From UMGS1663 sp963558185 (lineage in GTDB: Bacteria; Bacillota; Clostridia; TANB77; CAG-508): a stretch of 64,000 nucleotides of DNA. A model generated the notes under the pieces. That model saw only the letters and a program-made list of their open reading frames with translations, was not told the origin of the DNA and did no database searches. Position numbers and translations under genes: made by a program. The stretch covers positions 84,855-148,854 of the forward strand of contig CAUWFE010000001.1 of the NCBI GenBank assembly GCA_963558185.1, given 5' to 3'. Positions 45,061 through 54,463 of the stretch are shown one piece after another; positions within the stretch are counted from its first letter, which is position 1, and every line of letters starts with the position of its first letter.

Positions 45061-48025
45061 GATAAAAATATATGAAATAGCAAAAGAGCTAAACTTAGCC
45101 AGTAAAGAAGTATTAGAAAAGGCAAAACAAATAGGGTTAGAAGTAAAAAGCCATATGAGTGGAGTTGAAGAAGACGAAGCAAACAAAATAAGAAACGCTT
45201 TATCATCTACTAAAAAAACAAATAAGGTAGAAGTAAAAGAAGATAAGAAAAAGGAAGATAAAAAAGCTCCAGTAATTATTAGAAGAGAAGTTATAATCAA
45301 TAATAATGAAGAAGAAAAAGAGCAAGAAAGAAAAAAACAAGCTCAAAAAAATAAACAAATGGGATTTGTTGAAAGAAATAAAAATGCAGATAGAAATATT
45401 GTATATAGAAACAAGCCTACAAAACCAATGACAGTTAGTGAACTATTTGGAATTGGTAAAAAAGAAGAGGTAAAAGAAACAACAAAACCAGAAATGAAAG
45501 AAGAGAAAAAAGAAAATATAGAAAAAGTAGAAAATGTAGAAAATACAGAAGAAGTAAAAATAGTTGAGATAAAAAAAGAAATAAAAGTAGAAGAAAAAAG
45601 AGAGGATGCAGTTCAAAGCAATAAAGAAAATATGACAGAAACAAAGAAAGTAGAAAATAATAACTATAAAAATAGCCAAAACAAAAATCAATATCAAAAT
45701 AGAAATAACCAAAATAGAAATAATAATTTCAATAGAGAAAATAGTTACAATAGAGATAATCGTAACCAAAATAATAAAGATAGAAATGGTTATCAAAGAA
45801 ATAATTACCAAAATAGAAATAACCAAAATGGTAATAATAATTTTCAAAGAAGAAATAATAACTTCCAAAATCGTGATGGATATAATAAAAATCAAAATAA
45901 TGGATTTAATAGAAGACCATTAGACGAAAGAGGAATTGATAGAAACATAAAAGATATTATGGCTTCTGATGTAGTAGAAAAAGAAAATCAAAGAGATTTT
46001 TCAACAAGAGCTTTAGATAAAGAAAAAAGTGAAAGAATTGAAAAATATGAAGAAAATAAAAAGAAAAATGCAAAAAACAAAAAAGGTTCTAAATTTAATG
46101 AAGAGTTTGATGGTGGAAAATTAAAAGATTTAAAACAAGTAGATAGATTATCAAATATGTTTGATGACCAAGAAGGTGGAATGCTTGATTATTATGATTT
46201 AACAACAGCAAGAGGAAAAAGAAACAAGAAAAAGCAAAATAAAAATCAAGAAGAAAGAACACAAAAAATCTTTAAATTAACAGAAATTACAATTCCAGAG
46301 ACAATTACAGTAAAAGACTTAGCAACAGAGCTAAAAAAGACAACAGCAGAGGTTATCAAAAAATTACTAGGTTATGGAATTATGGCAACAATAAATAATG
46401 ATATTGATTTTGATACAGCATATTTAATAGCACAAGAATTTGGTGTTAATGCAACAAAAAAAGAAGAAGTAAAAGAAGAAGATATTTTATTTGATGAGTC
46501 TGAGGATAAAGATGATGAATTAGAAAATAGACCACCAGTTGTAGTTGTAATGGGGCATGTTGACCATGGAAAAACATCTTTACTAGATGCTATAAGAAGT
46601 ACACATGTTATAGAAGGCGAAGCAGGAGGAATTACACAACATATAGGTGCATATATGGTAAAAGTAAAAGGAAGAGAAATTACATTCTTAGATACTCCAG
46701 GACACGAAGCTTTTACAAGTATGCGTGCAAGAGGTGCTCAAATTACAGATATTGCAATTTTAGTAGTAGCTGCAAATGATGGAGTTATGCCACAAACTGT
46801 TGAAGCTATTAATCACGCAAAAGCAGCAGAAATTCCAATTATTGTAGCAGTAAATAAAATGGACTTACCAGAAGCTAATATAGATAAAGTAAAACAAGAA
46901 TTAATGAAATATGAATTAGTACCTGAAGAATGGGGAGGAGACACAATATATGTACCTATCTCTGCTAAAAAGCGTACAAACATTGAAGAACTTTTAGAAA
47001 TGGTAATCTTAGAAGCTGATGTATTAGAATTAAAAGCAAATCCAAAGAAACAAGCTAAAGGTGTAGTAATAGAAGCAAAATTAGACAAAGCTAAAGGACC
47101 AATTGCTTCAATGTTAGTACAAAGAGGAACTTTAGATGTTGGAGATACAATAGTAGTTGGCTCTTCTATTGGTAGAATTAGAGCTATGAAAAATGACAAA
47201 GGTGTTAAAGTTAAAAAAGCTGGTCCATCTACTCCAGTAGAAATTATGGGACTTGCTGAAGTACCAGAAGCTGGAGATATATTCTATGAAGTAAAAGATG
47301 AAAAAATGGCAAAACACTTAATAGAAAGAAGAAAACGTCAAGCTCGTGAAAAATCTATTAATAATATGTCAAGAGTAACTTTAGATAATTTATTTAGCCA
47401 AATGGAAAAAGGTAAATTAAAACAATTAAATATTATTGTTAAAGCAGATGTACAAGGTTCAGCAGAAGCATTAAAACAGTCTTTAGAAAAATTATCTGAT
47501 GAAGAAGTAGTAGTAAAAGTAATACATGCAGCAGCAGGAGCAGTTAATGAATCAGATGTAAACTTAGCAAAAGTTGCAAATGCAATAATAATAGCATTTA
47601 ATGTTAGACCAGTATCAACAGCAAAAGAAGTAGCTGAAAAAGAAGAAGTAGAAATTAAACAATATTCAGTTATTTATCAAGCTTTAGATGACATAAAATT
47701 AGCAATGAAAGGAATGCTAGACCCAATATATCAAGAAAAAGTAATAGGAAATGTAGAAGTACGTCAAACATTTAAAGTATCAAATGTAGGAACTATAGCA
47801 GGATGTTATGTGTTAGACGGAAAAATAGAAAGAAATGCAGGAGTTAGAGTAATTCGTGAAGATGTTGTTATTCATGAAGGAAAATTAGTATCTTTAAAAC
47901 GCTTTAAAGATGATGTAAAAGAAGTAACAAAAGGCTTTGAATGCGGAATGCAAATTGAAAACTACAATGATATTAAAGAAGGAGATATCATTGAAGTATA
48001 CATTATGGAAGAAGTAAAAAGATAA
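45053..48025 (+). CDS. infB: Translation initiation factor IF-2
   Basis: A 990-aa GTPase that places initiator tRNA. An N-terminal IF2N domain (KIYEIAKELNLASKEVLEK) is followed by a Lys/Glu-rich linker, an Asn/Arg-rich stretch (about 205-285), a second IF2N domain and the G domain with GHVDHGKT (501-508), DTPGHE and NKMD. Domains II-IV complete it. The start is TTG at 45053 after GGGGGTGAT. It overlaps the YlxQ gene by 8 nt. Confidence 0.97.
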   Translation: MGKIKIYEIAKELNLASKEVLEKAKQIGLEVKSHMSGVEEDEANKIRNALSSTKKTNKVEVKEDKKKEDKKAPVIIRREVIINNNEEEKEQERKKQAQKNKQMGFVERNKNADRNIVYRNKPTKPMTVSELFGIGKKEEVKETTKPEMKEEKKENIEKVENVENTEEVKIVEIKKEIKVEEKREDAVQSNKENMTETKKVENNNYKNSQNKNQYQNRNNQNRNNNFNRENSYNRDNRNQNNKDRNGYQRNNYQNRNNQNGNNNFQRRNNNFQNRDGYNKNQNNGFNRRPLDERGIDRNIKDIMASDVVEKENQRDFSTRALDKEKSERIEKYEENKKKNAKNKKGSKFNEEFDGGKLKDLKQVDRLSNMFDDQEGGMLDYYDLTTARGKRNKKKQNKNQEERTQKIFKLTEITIPETITVKDLATELKKTTAEVIKKLLGYGIMATINNDIDFDTAYLIAQEFGVNATKKEEVKEEDILFDESEDKDDELENRPPVVVVMGHVDHGKTSLLDAIRSTHVIEGEAGGITQHIGAYMVKVKGREITFLDTPGHEAFTSMRARGAQITDIAILVVAANDGVMPQTVEAINHAKAAEIPIIVAVNKMDLPEANIDKVKQELMKYELVPEEWGGDTIYVPISAKKRTNIEELLEMVILEADVLELKANPKKQAKGVVIEAKLDKAKGPIASMLVQRGTLDVGDTIVVGSSIGRIRAMKNDKGVKVKKAGPSTPVEIMGLAEVPEAGDIFYEVKDEKMAKHLIERRKRQAREKSINNMSRVTLDNLFSQMEKGKLKQLNIIVKADVQGSAEALKQSLEKLSDEEVVVKVIHAAAGAVNESDVNLAKVANAIIIAFNVRPVSTAKEVAEKEEVEIKQYSVIYQALDDIKLAMKGMLDPIYQEKVIGNVEVRQTFKVSNVGTIAGCYVLDGKIERNAGVRVIREDVVIHEGKLVSLKRFKDDVKEVTKGFECGMQIENYNDIKEGDIIEVYIMEEVKR

Positions 48026-48038
48026 AGGAGGCTAAAAA

Positions 48039-48398
48039 ATGCCATCAAAAAACAATAATCGTTTAGAAAGAATAGACGAAGAGTTAAAAAAAGAATTAAG
48101 TAATATCATTGCTTTTGAATTGAAAAATCCAGAAGCAACTGGTATGATAAGTGTTACAAGAGTAAGAGTAACACCAGACTTAAAATATGCAAAAGTATAT
48201 GTGAGTATTTTAAATGCTAAAAATGATGATAAAACAATAGAAGCATTAAAAAAATCATCAGGTTTTATGAGAAGCTTAATAGCTAAAAGAGTAAATTTAA
48301 GAATAACACCTGAATTAGTATTTGAAAAAGACGATTCTTTAGAATATGGAGCAAAAATTGAATCTATATTAAAAGAATTAAAAAAAGAAGAAAAATAA
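48039..48398 (+). CDS. rbfA: Ribosome-binding factor A
   Basis: A 119-aa KH-fold factor for 16S rRNA 5' maturation. RLERIDEELKKELSNII, VTRVRVTPDLKYAKVYVS and FEKDDSLEYGAKIE are RbfA signatures. AAGGAGG precedes the ATG. Confidence 0.96.
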   Translation: MPSKNNNRLERIDEELKKELSNIIAFELKNPEATGMISVTRVRVTPDLKYAKVYVSILNAKNDDKTIEALKKSSGFMRSLIAKRVNLRITPELVFEKDDSLEYGAKIESILKELKKEEK

Positions 48399-48402
48399 TT
48401 TA

Positions 48403-48431
48403 TTAAAGAGTTCTTAAGTTAGAACTCTTTA
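48403..48431 (+). terminator. Hairpin between rbfA and nrnA
   Basis: An 11-bp stem TAAAGAGTTCT/AGAACTCTTTA with a 6-nt loop. The T tract is short, so it may be a partial terminator. Confidence 0.5.
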
Positions 48432-48456
48432 GTAAAAAAGTAGAAAGGAAAATGAG

Positions 48457-49410
48457 ATGACATTAGAAAATATATTAGAAGAAGTAAAGAAAGCAAATAC
48501 AATTGTAATTTTGACTCATGAAAATCCAGATGGAGATGCAATAGGAAGTAGTTTAGCAACATACATGATATTAAAATCTCTAGGAAAAGAAGTAGATGTT
48601 ATTATTCCAGAATATCCAAGAGTATTTAATTTTTTACCATGTGTAGATGAAATAAAAAAAGAAAGCAGTATAGAAAATTACGATTTAGCAATTTCAGTAG
48701 ATTGTGCTACAATGAATTTATTAAACGGTTTTGGTAAATACTTTGAAAATGCTAAGGTAAAAGTAACTATAGACCATCATAGTACAAATACAATGTATGG
48801 TGACTATAATTACATAAATCCAGACTCTCCTGCTTGTGCACAAGTATTATTAAGTATATTAGAATATTTTGATGTAGAAATAACTAAAGAGGTAGGAACT
48901 TGCTTAATTGCTGGTATCATAACCGATACAGGAGGATTTCAGTATCAAAGTACAAATTCAGAAACTTTTGAATTTGCATCAGACCTTTTAAAAAAAGGTG
49001 TAAATATATCAGATGTGTATAAAAAAACTATGAATACAAAATCTAAATCAAGTTTTGAATTAAGAAAGATAGCAATGAATCGTATGGAATTTTTTGAAGA
49101 TAGTAAAATATCTTTTACATATATTACAAAACAAGATGTAGAATCAGTAAATGGAGAAACAGGAGACTGTGAAGGCATAGTAGAAGAAGCAAGATCAATA
49201 GAAGGTGTAGAAGTAGCAATATTTATAAAAGAGGCAAAAACAAATGGGTACAAATGCTCATTACGTTCTAATGACTATGTAAACGTTTCTGATGTATGTA
49301 TGATGTTTGGAGGAGGAGGACATTTTCATGCAGCTGGTTGCAAAATGAACTTACCTTTAGAACAAGTAAAAGAAAGAATAATAAACCAAGTAAAAATGTA
49401 CATAAAATAA
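48457..49410 (+). CDS. nrnA: DHH-family nanoRNase/pAp phosphatase (NrnA-like)
   Basis: A 317-aa DHH/DHHA1 phosphoesterase. ENPDGDAIGSS, SVDCA, the DHHS motif and the C-terminal GGGGHFHAAGCK are diagnostic. NrnA degrades 2-5-nt RNAs and converts pAp to AMP. It commonly sits between rbfA and truB. Confidence 0.93.
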   Translation: MTLENILEEVKKANTIVILTHENPDGDAIGSSLATYMILKSLGKEVDVIIPEYPRVFNFLPCVDEIKKESSIENYDLAISVDCATMNLLNGFGKYFENAKVKVTIDHHSTNTMYGDYNYINPDSPACAQVLLSILEYFDVEITKEVGTCLIAGIITDTGGFQYQSTNSETFEFASDLLKKGVNISDVYKKTMNTKSKSSFELRKIAMNRMEFFEDSKISFTYITKQDVESVNGETGDCEGIVEEARSIEGVEVAIFIKEAKTNGYKCSLRSNDYVNVSDVCMMFGGGGHFHAAGCKMNLPLEQVKERIINQVKMYIK

Positions 49411-49417
49411 GGAGGAT

Positions 49418-49474
49418 AGGAGGTAAGAAGATGCTACCTAAATTTTAAAAGTAGCATTGGAAGAATAACCTCCT
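49418..49474 (+). promoter_or_regulatory. Two-tier hairpin with a five-codon leader ORF before truB
   Basis: AGGAGGT (49418-49424) pairs with ACCTCCT (49468-49474), and ATGCTAC (49431-49437) with GTAGCAT (49451-49457). The AGGAGG lies 8 nt before ATG 49431, which opens a five-codon ORF (MLPKF, stop at 49446-49448). The truB start at 49483 has no Shine-Dalgarno of its own nearby; the bases before it are CCTCCT. Confidence 0.55.
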
Positions 49475-49482
49475 CTTTTGAT

Positions 49483-50397
49483 ATGGATGGAATAATAGTA
49501 GTAAATAAAGAAAAGGGTTATACTTCACATGATATAGTTGCAATAATAAGAAAAGAATTACAAATAAAAAAGGTAGGACATACAGGAACTTTAGACCCAA
49601 ATGCAACTGGAGTATTACCAATATTATTAGGAGAAGGAACTAAATTATCTCAATATTTAACTGACCATGATAAAGAATATGAAGCAATATTAGAATTAGG
49701 AACACAGACAGATACAGGTGATGTAGAAGGAAAAGTTATAAATCAAGATTTAAACATAAAAGAATTTGATAAAATAAAGATTTTACAAGTATTACAAAGC
49801 TGTATAGGGGAAATGGAACAGTTACCACCAATGTATTCTGCAATAAAAGTAAAAGGAAAAAAACTATATGAATATGCACGAGAAGGTAAAAAAGTTGAAA
49901 TTCCAGTAAGAAAAATAAAAATTTATGATATACAGTTACTAGAATATAGTAAAAATCTTATCAAATTTCATGTATCATGTTCAAAGGGAACATATATAAG
50001 AACTTTGTGTGAAGAAATAGCACATAGGTTAGGAACAATAGGCTACATGAAAGAATTAAAAAGAACAAAAGTAGGTAAATTTACATTGCAAGATTCAATA
50101 AAAATAGAAGAAATAGGAATAAAAAATTCACAAATGCATATTATATCATTACAAGAGTTCTTTAAAAATAAAGATAATATATACCTAACACAAAAGCAAT
50201 TAAAACCATTTTATAATGGCGTAAAAATTACAATAAATAATATGCAACATAAATTTACACAAAGTTCACAAAATGATAACATAGTTAATGTATATTATAA
50301 TCAAACATGGTTAGGAATAGCAAAACTTTTAAAAGATGAATCAATATATAAAATAAAAAGAGAAATTATAATTAAAAGTATAAATGAAATATGTTAG
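49483..50397 (+). CDS. truB: tRNA pseudouridine(55) synthase TruB
   Basis: A 304-aa pseudouridine synthase. DGIIVVNKEKGYTSHD and VGHTGTLDPNATGVLP carry the catalytic Asp38; RTLCEEIAHRLG and a C-terminal PUA-like part follow. It modifies U55 of the T loop of tRNAs. The ATG lacks a normal ribosome site (see the leader hairpin upstream). Confidence 0.95.
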   Translation: MDGIIVVNKEKGYTSHDIVAIIRKELQIKKVGHTGTLDPNATGVLPILLGEGTKLSQYLTDHDKEYEAILELGTQTDTGDVEGKVINQDLNIKEFDKIKILQVLQSCIGEMEQLPPMYSAIKVKGKKLYEYAREGKKVEIPVRKIKIYDIQLLEYSKNLIKFHVSCSKGTYIRTLCEEIAHRLGTIGYMKELKRTKVGKFTLQDSIKIEEIGIKNSQMHIISLQEFFKNKDNIYLTQKQLKPFYNGVKITINNMQHKFTQSSQNDNIVNVYYNQTWLGIAKLLKDESIYKIKREIIIKSINEIC

Positions 50398-50841
50398 TTA
50401 CAATTTACAGTCGAAAATTATTCTTATTAATATTGTTTTATTGTAACATTTGCTAAAAATTGCTAAAAAAATAATTAAATTATCTATTGCAAAAATATAA
50501 TAACTATGATAATATAAAAATACAAAATAAATTTTAAATAATAATTAAATAATGAAATTAATTTTCCCTGCGTGGTACGTGTAGACTGGAATTTTATTAC
50601 CAACAAATAATATAAGGGAGTCGGTTTTTAATTGTGGCGTGTATGCTTACTATTTTTTCTAGCAAGAAACCCAGTAACAATTAATATGACACCCACCTGT
50701 GTCAAAACAGGTATAAAAATTTCACTCATCTTACGGCTAATTGTGGGGATTTTTTGTTTTATATGAATGAAGTTAATAGCGTATAAAGTTAAGATGTTGC
50801 ATAAAAAATAAAGAACTTTAAGTAAAAAGAAAGGAATATAT
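50398..50841. other. 444-nt gene-poor region with structured segment and one tiny ORF
   Basis: It holds a plus-strand promoter-like pair (TTGCAA 50487, TAATAT 50510, 17-bp spacer), a GC-richer structured tract from about 50560, the 33-codon minus-strand ORF, and a direct repeat TAATTGTGG (50629 and 50739). No other gene is visible. Confidence 0.5.
50628..50729 (-). CDS. Small hydrophobic peptide, possible type I toxin
   Basis: A 33-aa peptide with one hydrophobic segment (IFIPVLTQVGVILIVTGFL) and a basic tail (ARKNSKHTRHN). This layout resembles Fst/holin-like type I toxins. The start codon lacks a good ribosome site. The coding segment contains stable hairpins and is opposed by a possible plus-strand transcript. 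It could be chance. Confidence 0.35.
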   Translation of the reverse strand: MSEIFIPVLTQVGVILIVTGFLARKNSKHTRHN

Positions 50842-51465
50842 ATGAAAGTATTATTAGTAAATGGAAGCCCACATGAAAAAGGTTGTACATATGTAGCATT
50901 AGAGGAAATACAAAAAAGTTTGCAAAATGAAAATATAGAAACAGAAATCATGTGGTTAGGAACTAAACCAATAGGCGGTTGCATAGGATGTAATCATTGC
51001 ATAAAAAATAATAATCGTTGTTTTATGGAAGATAAGGTAAACGAATTTTTAGAAAAAGTACAAGAAACTGATGGATTTATTTTTGGAAGTCCAGTACACT
51101 TTGCATCAGCTAGTGGAAATATTACATCATTTTTAGATAGAGCTTTTTATGGAAGAGGAAGCTTATTTGCTGGAAAAGCATGTGCAGTTGTAACAAGTTG
51201 TAGAAGAGGAGGAGCAACAGCTACATTTGACCAATTAAATAAATATGCTCTTATGAGCAATATGTATATTGTGGGCAGTAATTATTGGAATCAAATTCAT
51301 GGAACAAATGCAGAAGAGGCAAAAAGAGATTTAGAAGGATTACAAACAATGAGAGAATTAGCAAAAAATATGGCATATCTTCTTAAATGCTTAGAAGTAG
51401 CACAAAAAAATGATATAAGTTTTCCTATTAGAGAAGAAAAAATAAAAACAAATTTTATAAGATAA
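50842..51465 (+). CDS. Flavodoxin-like NAD(P)H-dependent FMN reductase/iron-sulfur flavoprotein
   Basis: A 207-aa flavodoxin-fold protein. VLLVNGSPHEKGCTYVAL is the FMN phosphate loop, GGCIGCNHCIKNNNRC a compact Cys motif, and FGSPVHFASASGNITSFLDR the second flavin loop. It is an oxidoreductase of unknown substrate. AAAGGA precedes the ATG. Confidence 0.85.
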   Translation: MKVLLVNGSPHEKGCTYVALEEIQKSLQNENIETEIMWLGTKPIGGCIGCNHCIKNNNRCFMEDKVNEFLEKVQETDGFIFGSPVHFASASGNITSFLDRAFYGRGSLFAGKACAVVTSCRRGGATATFDQLNKYALMSNMYIVGSNYWNQIHGTNAEEAKRDLEGLQTMRELAKNMAYLLKCLEVAQKNDISFPIREEKIKTNFIR

Positions 51466-51536
51466 AGTACCTTCAGAAGATAGAAAATTCATTCTACGAA
51501 TATAATAGGATAATCAAAAACTTATAAAATATATAA

Positions 51537-51577
51537 AAAATGCATACATCTATTAAGTATAGAAATATGCATTTTTT
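51537..51577. terminator. Bidirectional terminator
   Basis: A stem AAAATGCATA/TATGCATTTT with inner CTAT/ATAG and T runs on both strands, between convergent genes. Confidence 0.85.
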
Positions 51578-51580
51578 ATA

Positions 51581-53047
51581 TTACCTTTTAATTTTTGTAA
51601 CAATTCCATTTTTTAAACTCATTAAAAAAGGATAATTAATTAAAAGACTATATAAAATAGCTATAATTAATGCAATAGCTTTAAAAATTAAATTGTTAGA
51701 ATAATAACATAGAAGAATAATTGTTAGCATAAGCATAGGACCAAACTTTTTTGTTTCTCGTAATTTTATATATTTTCGTAATGCCTTTTGTCTATATATA
51801 AAGACTACTAAATTTGCAATTAAACTAGAAAAAGCAGCAGCATATAATCCTATAAATTTAATTAAACATATATTTACAATAATATTTATTATAGCAGCTA
51901 CTATAGTTGTACTTCCCATAATTTTAGTATTCTTATATGCACTAAAAATGCCACCATAAAAACTAGACAGATTAGAAAAATAAGTTGATAAAACTAAAAT
52001 TGGAATATATAAGTATCCTTCTTCATATCCTTTACCTTGAACAAAAATAGGAAAAGCAAAAGGCATAATAGCAATTAAGCAAATTACAACTGCGAATAAA
52101 AACTTTTTCATATCTTTGTAAATGCTATTGTAATAAGCTGTTTTATTTTCTTCTTTTACAATTTTAGCTGCAGACTCTTTCCAAGCTGTGTAGAAAAATC
52201 CATATAAAGTATTTAAAATATATGGAAAACGACTAGAAATCGAATATACACCATTAGCAGAACTTCCTAGAAATGCGGAAATAACTACTCTATCTGAAAG
52301 ATTAATTATTGCCCAAGATAGTGTGTTAGGTACCAAAGGAATTGAATAATGTATCATTTCATTCAAAAGTTTTGGACTATAATTACTTTTGCTAATGAAT
52401 TTATGTATGTGTAGTCTTTTAAAAATATAAAGTGCGGTAGCAGTATTAGCTATTGTATTTGCAAGTAGTAATCCAATTGTTCCAGCTTTTAATACTAAAA
52501 TGAAAAATAAATTTAACATTATAGTAGAAGCACCTAAAATAAAATTAGATAAAGAGTATAATTTTATTTCTCCTAAACCTCTTGAAAGGGCATTACTTAA
52601 GCCAATTAATACATTGGAAATAACAAAAATAATAAATATAATTCCATATTGAAAATCTGCTAAGCTATTCCAAACTGATTCTGGTCCTCCTAAAATATCT
52701 GGTGAAATTTGTTTAACAGCATTAAATATTATTATACATATTATTGCTAAAATACTAAAAACAACTGTACCGAGAGCAGTAAATATAATAGTTTGAGTTA
52801 TTACTCTTTTTTTACTTTGATTATCTTTAGCATCTATCAAAAAACGAAACATTGATTCTTCCATAAGAAGAGTAATTACAGGTAATAAAAATACAGATAA
52901 AGTTACTAAAAAATCGTAAGTTCCATATTCAGAAGATGATAATTTTGATGTATATAATGGTAACAATAAGAATGACAATACTTGTGTACTTAGCTTACCA
53001 ATAGCAATAATTACAGTATTTTTCATAAGTTCAGTTTTTTGGTTCAC
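51581..53047 (-). CDS. Oligosaccharide flippase, second copy
   Basis: A 488-aa multi-helix protein paralogous to the flippase at 23574: both begin with a short basic stretch, then KNT-x-II-x-IGK and LLPLYT. SWAIINLSDRVVISAF is the mid signature. It stands alone, away from other polysaccharide genes. The GTG at 53047 has GGAAGTGA upstream; an in-frame ATG lies at 53026. Confidence 0.88.
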   Translation of the reverse strand: MNQKTELMKNTVIIAIGKLSTQVLSFLLLPLYTSKLSSSEYGTYDFLVTLSVFLLPVITLLMEESMFRFLIDAKDNQSKKRVITQTIIFTALGTVVFSILAIICIIIFNAVKQISPDILGGPESVWNSLADFQYGIIFIIFVISNVLIGLSNALSRGLGEIKLYSLSNFILGASTIMLNLFFILVLKAGTIGLLLANTIANTATALYIFKRLHIHKFISKSNYSPKLLNEMIHYSIPLVPNTLSWAIINLSDRVVISAFLGSSANGVYSISSRFPYILNTLYGFFYTAWKESAAKIVKEENKTAYYNSIYKDMKKFLFAVVICLIAIMPFAFPIFVQGKGYEEGYLYIPILVLSTYFSNLSSFYGGIFSAYKNTKIMGSTTIVAAIINIIVNICLIKFIGLYAAAFSSLIANLVVFIYRQKALRKYIKLRETKKFGPMLMLTIILLCYYSNNLIFKAIALIIAILYSLLINYPFLMSLKNGIVTKIKR

Positions 53048-53150
53048 TTAAAAATCACTTCCATTTCAAATTTATACTTATATACTTTATCATTTTATTT
53101 AAGAATAGACAAGTGTTATTAATAAAAAAATAATAATAACATAAAAAATA

Positions 53151-53179
53151 TTGCATATAAATAAAAAAACTAGTATAAT
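53151..53179 (+). promoter_or_regulatory. Promoter of tmRNA
   Basis: TTGCAT (53151-53156), a 17-bp spacer and TATAAT (53174-53179), 11 bp before the mature 5' end. Confidence 0.8.
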
Positions 53180-53190
53180 ATATATTATAT

Positions 53191-53548
53191 GGGGATGTAA
53201 TGGTTTCGACAGTATTTTGGAAGTAATTATAGCAAGTAGTGGATGGCTGCTTCGGCCACTTAAAAAAAGCAGAAATAAAAATAAACGCTGATAATAGAGA
53301 ATTAGCAATCGCTGCTTAGTATAAGTAGCACGTCTTACTAAAAATGCCTACGTTTTTGGATAAGGCGACGATTAAGTAGGAAACAAAGCTATTCTTTTCT
53401 ACGGGAATAGGGGGTAATTAGTAGATACTATGTTATTTTGTTTGTTTATTCATGATATAATATAGGAAATTTTAAGAATAAACTAAACTTGTAGAAGTAG
53501 TTATGAAAAAAATATTGGACAGCAGTTCAACTCTGCTCATCTCCACCA
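53191..53548 (+). ncRNA. ssrA: Transfer-messenger RNA
   Basis: A 358-nt one-piece tmRNA. The 5' end GGGGATGTAATGGTTTCGAC pairs with the 3' end ...CATCTCCACCA and forms the tRNA-Ala-like domain with GTTCAACTC. The tag frame opens with GCA at 53269 after an A run and encodes AEIKINADNRELAIAA before TAG at 53317. The tag is longer than the usual clostridial tags and ends LAIAA. It rescues stalled ribosomes. Confidence 0.96.
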
Positions 53549-53559
53549 CATTTTAAAAT

Positions 53560-53610
53560 AAATCCTTGTAAGTATTGAAATAACAATGTTACAAGGATTT
53601 GAATTTTTAT
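53560..53610 (+). terminator. Intrinsic terminator of tmRNA
   Basis: An 11-bp stem AAATCCTTGTA/TACAAGGATTT (53560-53570, 53590-53600), then a T-rich tract. Confidence 0.85.
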
Positions 53611-53656
53611 TAATGAGTGCTTTTTAATAAAAAATAGTAAAGGAATGAAAGAAAAT

Positions 53657-54460
53657 ATGAATGAAAATTTATTTCAATTAACAACAGCTCAATTTGCAAA
53701 ATTGCACAATGTAAATAAACGAACATTACATTATTATGATAAAATTGGATTATTTTCTCCAAAAGAAAAAGGAAAAAACAATTATAGGTATTATAATGTT
53801 TTGCAAAGTATTGATTTTGAATATATACGTATGTTCAAAGAACTAAATATGAGCATTGAAGAAATTAAAAAATATATAGAAAATCCAAATTCAAAAGATT
53901 TTATTGAAATTGCAAATAAAAAATCTAGTGAAATTGAAGAACAAATTATAAAATTAAAAAGAACACAAGAATTATTAAAAAATAAAAAAGAACAATTGCT
54001 ACTTAGTGAACAAAAGGAAAATATGACAATTCAAATTATAGAATGTGAACAAGAAAAATATTTAACAGCTCCATTTGCTTTTAAAGATGAAGATGTACAA
54101 AGATTATTTGCATACATGAAAGAAGTATGGGGAATAGAACAATGTAGGGCAGGTGTAGGTAGCTATATATCATTAGATAAAATCAAAAATAAAAATTTCG
54201 AGGAATACGATGGTTTATTTACACCAAGTTTAAATAAAGAGAATAAAGACAATTTTATAAGAGAACAAGGAAGATATTTATGTGGATATATAAAGGGAAC
54301 TTGGAATAATTTGCCTAAAATGTATGAAAAAATGTTAGAATACGCTCAAAATAATTCTTTGCAATTAACTGGATATGCATATGAAAAAGGACTAAATGAT
54401 TTCGCAATTTCAAATGAAAACGAATATGTTACACAAATTTTAATAAAAATAAAAGAATAA
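53657..54460 (+). CDS. MerR-family regulator with effector-binding (GyrI-like) domain
   Basis: A 267-aa activator. The N-terminal MerR winged helix (FAKLHNVNKRTLHYYDKIGLF, here split: FAKLHNVNKRTLHYYD and KIGLF) is followed by a dimerisation coiled coil (about 90-125) and a C-terminal domain resembling GyrI/BmrR multidrug-binding domains. The ATG at 53657 is preferred; the ATG at 53645 touches AAAGGA. It probably controls the acetyltransferase gene downstream through the elongated promoter between them. Confidence 0.87.
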   Translation: MNENLFQLTTAQFAKLHNVNKRTLHYYDKIGLFSPKEKGKNNYRYYNVLQSIDFEYIRMFKELNMSIEEIKKYIENPNSKDFIEIANKKSSEIEEQIIKLKRTQELLKNKKEQLLLSEQKENMTIQIIECEQEKYLTAPFAFKDEDVQRLFAYMKEVWGIEQCRAGVGSYISLDKIKNKNFEEYDGLFTPSLNKENKDNFIREQGRYLCGYIKGTWNNLPKMYEKMLEYAQNNSLQLTGYAYEKGLNDFAISNENEYVTQILIKIKE

Positions 54461-54463
54461 CTA

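Noticed and set aside
45443..45895. Long minus-strand ORF opposite infB
   Set aside because: An Ile/Phe-rich shadow of the Asn/Lys-rich linker; no start signals.
50560..50760. 6S RNA or a known riboswitch
   Set aside because: Structured and GC-richer, but I could not fit it to a known consensus, so no class was assigned.
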